From Atrina japonica (taxonomy: Eukaryota > Mollusca > Bivalvia > Pterioida > Pinnidae), in contig BROG01000544.1 in assembly GCA_030159075.1 (NCBI GenBank), positions 1 through 64,000 on the forward strand: a DNA stretch of 64,000 nt, given 5' to 3'. The first letter of the stretch is position 1; every line of letters starts with the position of its first letter. The translations under genes and the position numbers were made by a program. Below, piece after piece: positions 46,916-64,000 of the stretch. Below the pieces are notes generated by a model, which worked only from the letters and a program-made list of their open reading frames with translations, was not told where the DNA came from and ran no database searches.

Positions 46916-47231
46916 TAAAGTGGCATTTGCTGTGGGTTTTTTTTCATATTTTTGTCTTTTCACTTAGATCGATATACACTAAAAAGAGATATACCCATGA
47001 TACACAAGCATAAAAATTCTTAAATTCCTTTATATTTTGTGAGAATTTTAAAATAAACCTTACTATTTGTATATGAATGCTACACTGGACCTAACCTTGT
47101 TTTCACAAAATATGTAGGAATATAATATTGTTGTGCCTGTGTATAGCTGTTACTTGTTATTGTACATCAAGTACAAGAAGTAAAAAAAAAAAAAAAAAAT
47201 TTTGCTTAACACAGTTAATGCCCCTTTTAAG
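46916..47231. mobile_element. MITE family A, copy 3
   Basis: TTTTAAAGTGGCATTTGCTG at the left and CACAGTTAATGCCCCTTTTA at the right, with the interior AAAAAGAGATATACCCATG and ACAAAATATGTAGGAATAT. Confidence 0.8.
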
Positions 47232-47385
47232 ACCCACTTTCACTGAATTTCATAATAATTGCTATCTTTTATCATCAAATTTCTTTTCACCGAGGAAATA
47301 TCATTCATTGCTTTGGTATATAAATTGCATCCTCAATAAGGACACCTTCTTAAAAGGAGCTATACCTTCTCTGATACATTGTTAG

Positions 47386-47850
47386 TGAAATCTCATTATC
47401 TCAAAATTCACGACACTACCCCTGGTGTCTGTTAGTTATCTGGTTATCAAGTTATCTGGAATTCAAGATTTCCAATCATGGAAGTTGGTTTTTTCAGTGT
47501 TTTGGATGTAGAAAACAATAGATTTCAGTGTTTTTGCTTACAACCTTCAATCAAAGGAGAAAGTGGTAACTGATAATTGTAACAAGTCTTTTTAGCTCAT
47601 CTGAGCCAAAGGCCCCTTCTTTAGACCCAATGCCAGCAACAAACCAAATATGTTAGATTTTACCATTTCTTATTTGTGTAATTTAGCCTATGTATTATTC
47701 TTCTTTTCACATTTGTTGATGGTGCTTATGTGAGCTGTATAGGTCCACTTGGGCCTCTTATTTATATGACATTTTGATAATATGGATAGAAAATTTAAGA
47801 TAATCAAAATCTGGAGATAAAATCTTTGAGATATCTGGAATGAAAGTTGT
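47386..47850. mobile_element. possible pogo-like MITE
   Basis: AGTGAAATCTCATTATCTCA at the left and TGAGATATCTGGAATGAAAG at the right are imperfect inverted counterparts. There is no coding content. Weakly supported. Confidence 0.35.
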
Positions 47851-48459
47851 ATAAATGTACAATATAAAAATGGACTTTGACATATCAGTAATTTTGATTC
47901 ACGAAAATATGAACATTAGACATGTAGACATGTAAAGTTACAAGCTTTTGAGGATATATGTTCTGATAAGTTGAATGTAATTTACCATACACATGGTCAC
48001 CTGTGAACAGCTTCTTTTTGTATCAAACAAGACAGGGTCTTTATATTTATGTAACATTAAGGGTGTTTATTTTATGTGATTTGTAATTTGTTCACTAAGA
48101 TTTAAATCCCATTTCTTTGTAAATATCAAAATATCAAAACAGAACAAAAATAAATGCATCAATAATATAATTGGCGGAAAAAACACATTGTCTTGACATT
48201 CCTGTTTCATGCTGTCATACATTGGAGAATTTGTGTTTAACAGACATTTTTTGTTTTCATCATACCCATGTTAAAATTACATGTAAAGTTCACAAAACCC
48301 TTCACCATAAATAATCAATCAGATTCTTTATCTGTTTATTTTCAGCTTCAGTGACAGTTTTTTTTATTTTGACTCTCTGGTTGATTTTGACTCCTGTCAT
48401 TTTACATGGGAGCATTTGTCATTTGAAATAAGAAAGTAATCATTAGTAATAAATTCCCA

Positions 48460-48857
48460 TATTTTGTGGTTTTTATTTATTTCTGTATTATTATTATTTT
48501 GTCAACAGATTATAACAAATATTTCAAACCACAACTCTATCTATGTGAAGTAAATTATTGCTGCTTTTTTGTGATGTCAATACACAGAAGTGGACAGGTT
48601 CCTGATTGCTTAAATGTTGGTAATTATTGTAGTATGTGATGTAAATAATGGCAACTGGAGAGGTTGCTGGGACCAATGTCTGTCATTTAATAGTTTATAT
48701 AGCTCTATACGCTACACAAAAGTTTCCAACTTAAGTTTGTTCAATTGTGGAAACAATTTCTTTATCGATTCTATCTCTCTTCTTTTTGTTTTTTTGTGTT
48801 TTGTTTGTTTGCTACCTGTATAGCAAGGTGTTTACGACTTTGTGGAATGTTGGTAAA
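48460..48857. other. intergenic, no gene seen
   Basis: No exon, repeat or RNA gene recognised. Confidence 0.4.
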
Positions 48858-50400
48858 GTCGGACCCATCTCAATGCGTGCCCATCTCAACTCGTATCCTC
48901 TTTGGCTAAGTTGTGCCTACAGTTGACTGACTCATAACCAAAACAAGTGGAAGAGTCGTACACATCGTTTTACTAATTTGTACACAATAACGTAAGAATT
49001 ATAGTTACACCAATGACTTAGTTCTCAAGCACATAGAAAAACTACCCAGGATCGATCATTTTTCTACGTAGGAATCATGAATACCAGTTACACTTTTTTG
49101 GTTTCTTCCATTACGTACAGTTTTGTCGGAATAGTTAGTGTTCATATCATGTGATCTCAACAGACTGTCGGGCAAGATCGCTTCTGGTTTCGTAATATTT
49201 ACATTGACAACATTCAATGATATAGTGTCTCAGTTCTTCTCCTGGGATTTAATTATTGATAGATGTTGGAATCCTTTCTTGTAAGGACTACAAGTGCTGT
49301 TAGTTCCTTGTAGGCTGCTTTTCACATCTGGCGACTAGCACTGCATGGTATCTAGATTCCAGGTCATATATATATAAGATAAAATGTTCAGCAGGATGTT
49401 CTCTGAAGTTGCATACTATTATGACCGGTAACAGAAAGAATCAACTCCAAAAAGGTCTATTGACCCATACCAGTAGGAATAATTACCCGTTTTCCAGATA
49501 ACGTTTTTACGGATCTAGAAATTTCGTTTGAAAATTACGACGTTTTCGATGGCATATAAAGTTTACAACGCGCAATGACGATCCTACCAATAGTATGTTC
49601 CTTAAAGGTTCCTCTTAAACAACTACTAATTGACACGACAATTTTCTCTCCTGTCATTTAAACAACTGAAAAATCCGAGATAGTGATTCCTAAATTTGCC
49701 ATGAATTGTAAACAAACAGTATAGGTAGCCCTATCATCGTAAAACCACGGTCCGGATTCGCTGTGCTCTTTCCTACCCATGGTTTCATGTGCCCGAAATC
49801 ACTCGTGCATATTTTCTATAATTCATGAAGCCTCAACCAATGCGAGTAAATGGTGCTCGCGCATTCGTCAGTTAATCAGATCGAGGCTATTAAACAATTT
49901 CAGAATTGTATTGGATCAACGGACTTTGTGATAACTTCCGTTGCGGATCACAACTAGTGTTTCTTGACCCGGACACATTCAAATTTTAGGTAATAGCGAC
50001 ATTAAATTTACACTGACAAGAATAATCGTTATTTCTTGTTATCATATCTACGAGTATCCAGTGGGGAATATAAAGTTTTTTTTCCAATAAAAATTGTCAT
50101 AACCAAAAATTGAGTAGAATCATCCGCAAGATAATCAAAAGGTGATTCCGCCTACAACGTTTTGTGAAGTGGACAATACCTCTGTCAGTGTGGTACTTCT
50201 GAACCCAATTCATTTTCACAGATAGTTGTATATCAATTCAATACCAAACGGCATTATGGTAATTACCTTGTTGGTAAATACATGTATACCTTTATAAATA
50301 ATTCTACAATCAAACAGTCAATGGGCACGAGTCAGCTAATACATGGGTACGAGTCAACCAATTCACTTAGGTACGAGTTGTGATGGATACGAGATGACAA
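48858..50400. mobile_element. possible 1.5-kb element with TACGAGTY subterminal repeats
   Basis: The left side has GACCCATCTCAATGCGTGCC then CATCTCAACTCGTATCC. The right side has inverse versions: GGGCACGAGTCAG, GGGTACGAGTCAACC, GGTACGAGTTG and GATGGATACGAGATGAC (50323-50396). Inward-facing clustered repeats at both ends suggest a non-autonomous DNA transposon. Exact ends and target duplication are not resolved. Confidence 0.4.
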
Positions 50401-50853
50401 TAACCTATATGTTGAACTTATTCATCTGAGGTCGCCTTGAATATTACGCAACTCCCTTTGTATATTGTCGTTACGAGTAAAAATAATTTTTTAATCTTTA
50501 ATCTCAGATTACTAGAAAACAGAATCACTGGGAATTAATGGGAAGATAAAAACTTTATATAAACATTTTGCAAAGCATATTGCCATTTAAAACAAAATTA
50601 ACAACCTTACTGAGTGTAAATCGCCGGTCATGGGCCTTTAATATTTATATCTACAGATATTGATGATATTAAAAAATTCTCACAAATATTTTCTTTGCCT
50701 ATGTATTCACTGGTACAGCATATCATAGTTTGGAAACTTGTCAACAAAATTGTCAATTTCTGAGTAAATAGGTTGTGTAAAGATATTTTGTTATTAATGT
50801 ATTATTTACTGATTTGCATAAAAGAGTTACTGAATCAGATAAATGGATGAAAT

Positions 50854-51027
50854 ACAGTGAAACTTGTATATAGAGACCCCCTTGGGGACACAACAAAACC
50901 AGTCTTTATGGGGAGGTGGTCTTTATATTGAGGTTGATTTGTACACAAATGGTACTATAGGGCACAGCAAGAAACTGTGATGACCAGGTGGTCTTTATAC
51001 ACAGGTGGTCACTAAAGCAGGTTTTAC
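50854..51027. mobile_element. short MITE with GTGAAACCTG-type ends
   Basis: Left CAGTGAAACTTGTATATAGA and right GTGGTCACTAAAGCAGGTTT are inverted repeats, with GGTGGTCTTTATA repeated inside. TA lies near both ends. Confidence 0.65.
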
Positions 51028-52750
51028 CATATGGGATAATTGTTCAACATCATTTCTACAATGGTCTTTTATTTATGATCTACAAGAAAAGAAAATAATG
51101 TCCTGTACATGGTGCATACCTTTATATGAAAAATGTACACACGTTGCAGGGGAAAAGTCAATTCCTATCATTAAAACTACACTTATATTAATACTTTTAC
51201 TGTAAATAGGGAAATGTTCCGGGTTAATCTTTGTGAACTACCCAATGCAAGAAAATTCACAAAATAAGCTACCACAAAAACTTTATTCTTTATTCTACAT
51301 ACAAATTAATATTTTATCCCAACTCCATTATCTCCAAATAAATTAACCCCACACAAATGGTATTGTGTAGAAAAATAGCAAAATCATTCCCCAGTGAAAT
51401 AATAGCCACGTTTTTATACAGTACTGTATACCCGGAATTTTTCGCCCTGCTTATATGACAGAAAACTTATTCACTATTCACTCTGTCTTAAATTTGCCCT
51501 TAATCACCATAGCCTCATGGGTAGAATGTATGTTCTTGCTTTAACGATCCAGCTAGAAAAGTTTGCTTTCATAAGATATTTGCCCTCACATCTAAGGGCA
51601 AAAAATGCGAAATTTAAACGGTAGGGAAAATTTCCAAGTTTACAGTAGTTATATGGTAATGGAATTCCCATCTTTTTATACAGGAATACCTTCAATATAT
51701 AATTACTGATGTCTAACACTATGGAAATCCTTTTTTCCAATAATATGTGTCCGAATGCATGTATTACAGCTGATAGAGCTTTAAATACTGTAGTCCATAT
51801 TCACTTGAGAGTAAATTTGTGATCACAGATTGGCTAATACATTTTGATTTTGAGGGATCTGTGTATTCAGTGTTTTTATCAATGGTAAAAGTGGTAGAAA
51901 TTATTGAAATAAAAAGGTACAATTATTGGGAACTGCATACTCAAGAATCTTGATATTTTTGCACTTTATAATTTAAACCAGTCAGTTTTTGCTTCTTATA
52001 TTGATACATGTACTTAAAACCATTTGATTTGTTTCTCAATGAAATCGTTATTCTGTTTTTTTTATTACATTGTTGTTCTGAAGTATTACACTAGCGATAC
52101 CTTTAACATTAAAAAAAATGCCTTTGACAATTCAGAATGAATTAGAAAAGCTGTCACGTGTAGGTATGAGCATTGACGTATTGTGAGACTGCCATCCACC
52201 ATTGTGCACTGACCAGAACTGTCTCTTAACTCAAAGCGGTGACCAAAATATCTAAACATTCTTTTTTCAAGTAAAGAAGCAAAATTAATGAGGATAAATT
52301 GTAGATAAATAAGCAAACAATGAGATGAATTAAAACATTCTCACATAAACTTATGACTAAGTACTTTATCCCCTTTATATGAAATGATAATACGTTGACC
52401 AGCCTTTAGCATGTTCGTTCATTTGGTAGACATCTAAGCTGTTGATGTAGAATATTGTCACTTATATAAGGAAAGTTGTCGATAGGAAATATAGAATTGT
52501 CATGTTTATCTTATGATTGAGTTGTCAATGTTTTGTTGATGTCCATGTTTAGTAGCCTAGCTTTGTCATATTGTGCTTGATTATATGGTATGTAAGTCCA
52601 GTAATTGCTTTAGAATGATTGTCATTATCAATTTCAAACGTAAAGCAAGGAAAACATTTGCTGAATGAAAGATTGCTGCCAACAATGTTTTGCATTCTTT
52701 GTAATATTAAATGGCAAATTTATTTCTATCCTGGCTACATTTTAATGATA
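51028..52750. other. intergenic, no gene seen
   Basis: No supported gene, RNA or repeat. Confidence 0.45.
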
Positions 52751-52754
52751 AGTT

Positions 52755-53105
52755 GATAAGTACAATGTTGTGTACCTGATCCTGTGCACTGTATCTGGAG
52801 TACAATGTTGTATACCTGATCTGTGCACTGTATCTGAAGTACAATGTTGTATACCTGATCTGTGCACTGTATCTGGAGTACAATGTTGTATACCTGATTA
52901 GTGCACTGTGTCTGAAGTACAATGTTGTATACCTGATTTTTGCACTGTGTCTGATGTACAATGTTGTATACATGATCTTGTGCACTGTATCTGGAGCACA
53001 ATGTTGTATACCTGATATGTGCACTGTATCTGGAGTTCAGTGTTGTATACCAGATCTGTACACTGAATCTGGAGTAAAATGTTTTGTGAGCTATATCTGG
53101 TGCAC
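52755..53105. repeat. 39-bp minisatellite, about 9 copies
   Basis: Unit GTACAATGTTGTATACCTGA then TCTGTGCACTGTATCTGGA. Copies become more diverged to the right. Confidence 0.95.
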
Positions 53106-54074
53106 AAGTATGTATATGGTGTGGTGTTTTTTTTAGTACAGTGGTAGGTGGTCAAAGTCATACATGTATATTGCTAGTAAATGTTGATAAGATCTTTTCT
53201 CTTTTCAGGTCACCTGAAGTCAAACTCAGGTAATCTGTTATGATTAATGGCTGCCAGTCGTCATGTTTATGTTGGATGTGTATAATTTAGAAAATTGTGA
53301 ATTTCTTAAAAATAAAAAGCCGACCAATTCTTTTCAAATTTAGTATGTTGTGTCTTTAGGACAAGGGTACTGTAAATAACTTCTCTTTTATGAAAGCTTA
53401 ATTTTTAGGTAAACTGGCAAAAGGTACTGTTGGTAAATTTTTCGATTATTTGAAATATATGTTTGTGTATACAAACCTATCTAATAATTCTTTGTAGCTA
53501 TCGAAATCTTTTTAAGATTATATTTGAAAATTATGATGAAAAATAGATAAATCACGTCATTGACAGTGATAAAATTGTTAACACTGAACTCTTGCTGGGA
53601 CTTTTGTATGCAACAGGATCAGATGACAGGTAAAACCCTTACAAAAATTTTTGTATAAACTCAGTAATTCTGTTATAATAAATATTATAAACATAATACC
53701 AAAGTTATAATGCTCAAGACGATATCGTTTCTGTCAATTAGACTTCATCAGTTGAGCTCCAATAATAATTGATATATAACATATGGGTTTACCATTTTCA
53801 TAGACTTAGCATTTGATAGTTATGAAAGCAGATGTAGCAGTTGTAAGAAATAATGAATTTTTACCCTGAAATGGAAGATCATGGCATATTATTTTGAGCT
53901 GTGTATTTGTTTGTTTGTTTGCAATATATAGTATTTTATCAAATGTTACAAACATAATACTAAAAAGTATTAGTTATAATATTGCAAAAATATGAATTAA
54001 TCCCGGATGATCAATCGAATAAGAAATATTCTGGTCAAGATTGGCCAGTATTTGCTAGAGTGTTGAGAGCTTAA
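53106..54074. other. intergenic, no gene seen
   Basis: No supported gene; AT-rich. Confidence 0.45.
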
Positions 54075-54232
54075 ACCCATCACTTTGTTGGGCGCAATAA
54101 CTGACTAGACTTTGTTGGGCGCAGTCACCGACTATAATATGTTGGCACAGACACTGACTGTACTTTGTTGGGCGCAGTCACCTTCTATACTTTGTCTGGC
54201 GCAGTCAATGACTATACTTTGTTGGGCGCATG
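54075..54232. repeat. CTTTGTTGGGCGCAGTC-type repeat, about 5 copies
   Basis: Unit ACTTTGTTGGGCGCAGTCAC plus CGACTAT, period about 29 bp. Confidence 0.85.
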
Positions 54233-54937
54233 GCGTGTTTCTCAGATACAGTTTATATTTTACAGTTTCAAATTTTAATGCTTTTTAATGAATTTTCTTT
54301 ATATGCAATTGTTTATATATGTATGGTGTGCATAATTCATTTTGTATTATTTTTCTAAATTTGCTGAATGTACATATTCCAACGAATGTGTTCTTTAATG
54401 TGTCCATGTAATCTAAACTTTGATTTACTCTGTTAACTCTTTGTTAATTTTCTTACAGCATCAGATACAATTTCTTACCTTCCATGAAACACTTTCGTAT
54501 CTAAGGGATGAACTTGATAGAAGATGACAAAAACTCTTATTTTTATATCTTTTGTAGTTCTAGAAATGCTTTTGGCTTATGTGAAATTTTACTAAATGGT
54601 TGTCATTGAAATGATGGAAGAATGGCATTTATCAGGCACCAATTTATCATAATTAATGTAAATTGTATTTTCATACATAACAAATGAAGTTGTCATAAGA
54701 TAGTGTTCCTTGATTCACTCTTATTTGCATATTTATGGATTTTTTGTTATTGTTAAAGTTATAGTAATGTAAATATTTTGTGGGTTTTGACTATTGACAC
54801 GGAATTGAAATAATCTTAAACATAAGAAAGTGCAAGTTTGACTTTTTGTCTTTAAAGTTTGGTACATATAGTGTTTTTAACCAATGCCTAAGGCATGTAG
54901 TGTGAATAGCAAAATCTGTTGGGCATATATACTTGAA

Positions 54938-55238
54938 GGGGCATTAGCTGTTTTTACCCCTCCAAAATTATTTCATTTCATTTGCATAAAATCTTATATT
55001 CCTATATATTTCGTAAAAATAAGGTCAGGTCCAGTGTGGTATTCATATACAAATAGTAAGATTGAGTTAATGAATTTCATGTCAAAACTTGCCGAACTAG
55101 GTTTCTGAAGCAATTTTCACAAAATTTATAGGTATTTAAGATTGCTTATGCCTGTGTATATCTCTTTTTTGTTACTGTATATCAATTTAAGTAATGAAAA
55201 GGAAAGGATTTTAAAAAGGACAGTTAATGCCCCTTTAA
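54938..55238. mobile_element. MITE family A, copy 4
   Basis: GAAGGGGCATTAGCTGTTTT at the left and ACAGTTAATGCCCCTTTAAA at the right. The interior has AAATCTTATATTCCTATATA and its inverse partner further right, so the element is self-complementary. Confidence 0.85.
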
Positions 55239-55329
55239 ACAGCGAGAAGTAGAAAACGACCTACTCACTGTGTTGGATCAAGTGTTATAGAAGAATATGT
55301 ATTTACTGATGGCCGAACACGTGATTCAG

Positions 55330-55452
55330 TAGTCAACTTTAGATTAAAATAATAGGTACAACTCTCGTCACAATCGGTATACAGGCGACCGAACACACCA
55401 CCGTGAGTCAACTATAGAATTAACATCGGTTGTAACCCTGGTCACAGTCGGT
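55330..55452. repeat. about 73-bp direct duplication
   Basis: GTCAACTTTAG...CTCGTCACAATCGGTATAC and GTCAACTATAG...CTGGTCACAGTCGGTATAT are two diverged copies. A weaker relative is at about 1480-1545. Confidence 0.6.
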
Positions 55453-55963
55453 ATATAGACAAAATTAACATATTTTTCTGTCCGTATCATCAGACTGCAC
55501 GCGATCATTGTAGCGGATGAGTTCAATGAGAGCGTAGCTCAAGTTGAATCCATTACTACCTCGATCAAGTCCCATGTATTAGTGGCCTGTAATATTAAAT
55601 TACATTTATATTAAACAGAAACGATGAAAGTTATCATTAGAAATGTTTCCAGGTTAATGTTATAAACGGATCCAGATTTACCGGTCGTCAAACATGTATA
55701 TAATTTGGACGGTTTAATTTTGGCTATTTATATAGGGCCAAATTGTCCAACCCGAAAAAATGGCCAAAATACCCCAATTTACGATAGTGGGTTGTAAACA
55801 GGTTATAAAATACGGCAGGGATCAATAAACCTCGATACATTTCCATTATACTGCCAAAACTGAGAAAGACAACAGGACGCGGCATATCCGGGGTGAACTG
55901 TTTATATATATATATATAGAGAGAGAGAGAGAACAATATAACAAATTATTTCGTCATGCGATT

Positions 55964-55969
55964 TTTATT
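55964..55969 (-). promoter_or_regulatory. polyadenylation signal of the cysteine-rich gene
   Basis: On the minus strand AATAAA lies 35 nt after the TGA stop at 56007-56005. This supports 56005-56150 as a terminal exon with a short 3' UTR. Confidence 0.5.
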
Positions 55970-56004
55970 ATATAACATAACAAGTGTCAACGGTCAAAAT
56001 GAAA

Positions 56005-63427
<7,423 letters not shown>

Positions 63428-63836
63428 CTGAAGTATGTTTATAACAATATATTGGTAAAAGTCCTTATGAGTGAATTAAAAAAAGGATTTCTTTCTCTGT
63501 TTTGCGATGGTACAGGGATAGACCAGGAAAGCCAACCAAACGAAACAGACAATCTACGTATCTAGATAATGCAACATATTAAAGGTGCCCTTTAAATTTA
63601 TGATAAACAAAACGAAGAAATACAAATATTATGATCCCGAAAAACTTTCTATTGATGGCCATCAGGAAAGTAATGATATAATCAAGTAGTCTCGTGAAAC
63701 ATCTGCTTAAATTTCTATAATCGTCATTTCGAATGTTAGTAATAAGCCGTCCTATAGACTAGACCATCCGACCAGTAACTATAATCCTTTAGAAATTTGG
63801 AAATCTAGCTGTGTAGTGACAGGTGTCATGATGATG
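63428..63836. other. upstream intron, nothing recognised
   Basis: No further cysteine-rich exon was found up to the window end. Confidence 0.4.
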
Positions 63837-63853
63837 AGTGGTGGTGGTGGTGG

Positions 63854-63885
<32 letters not shown>

Positions 63886-63890
63886 GTGAT
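63837..63890. repeat. (GGT)n(GAT)n microsatellite
   Basis: About six GGT units followed by about ten GAT units. Confidence 0.95.
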
Positions 63891-64000
63891 TTAAAGGTCA
63901 CATCTGATAAGATTATTAGCAACATCCAACTAGATGAACATTAAGAGTTTCATGGTAGGAGAAGGTAGTGTGATATAAGAAGAAGCCCAATTGTCCTTAA

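Larger units (their letters stand above)
46277..48460 (+). other. COG4 3' UTR and downstream flank
   Basis: Begins with a repeat at 46330-46580. Candidate AATAAA signals are at 48149-48154 and about 48450. None can be confirmed without transcript data, so the UTR end is open. A MITE family A copy sits at 46916-47231. Confidence 0.4.

Overview
This is a eukaryotic, AT-rich, repeat-laden animal window. It carries one nearly complete housekeeping gene, and the 3' part of a second gene, which I do not recognise, lies on the opposite strand. The tRNA-derived SINE family with its GTTAAACAACAATA tail, the dense MITEs and minisatellites, and the long introns suggest a mollusc, most likely a bivalve. 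That placement is an inference; no species marker is present.

Left part (1-4960): intergenic DNA with a palindromic MITE (837-1208) and a decayed Penelope-type reverse-transcriptase element on the minus strand (about 1730-4150). A short promoter region follows, with a TGACGTAA site and a perfect YY1-type motif over the start codon.

Middle (4961-46276, + strand): COG4, subunit 4 of the conserved oligomeric Golgi tethering complex. I reconstructed it as 22 coding exons totalling 2277 nt (758 residues plus stop). All splice phases agree, all introns are GT-AG, and the protein runs colinearly with vertebrate COG4 from the N-terminal coiled coil to the C-terminal lysine/arginine-leucine end. About 95% of the locus is intron. 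The introns hold SINEs, several families of TIR elements, LINE and hAT remnants, decayed partial copies of exons 6 and 16, and a 5.6-kb intron (intron 15) made almost wholly of two tandem-repeat families. One family is a 33-bp minisatellite and the other a 75-bp dimeric satellite. The two are scrambled together in about 1 kb between them, and the satellite is split by a 996-bp TA-flanked transposon.

Right part (46277-64000): COG4 3' UTR with a GTGTACAGCTGT-type repeat, then intergenic MITEs and minisatellites. Next comes the minus-strand gene, seen as four exons at 63314-63427, 62275-62406, 58552-58647 and 56005-56150. Each starts Gly-Cys, all junctions are phase 1, and together they give a secreted-looking cysteine-rich chain with the spacing C-x10-C-x4-C-x(n)-GC-x5/6-C. 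This resembles tandem single-VWC-like modules. The family assignment is tentative and the 5' end lies outside the window. Its introns contain a dead mariner element, a 32-bp minisatellite and a 1.7-kb 49-bp minisatellite that starts exactly at a splice donor.

I found no prokaryotic, CRISPR or rRNA features and no genuine tRNA gene. The most unusual material is the scrambled satellite junction in intron 15, the symmetric-exon cysteine-rich gene with its donor-carrying minisatellite, and the decayed exon copies.
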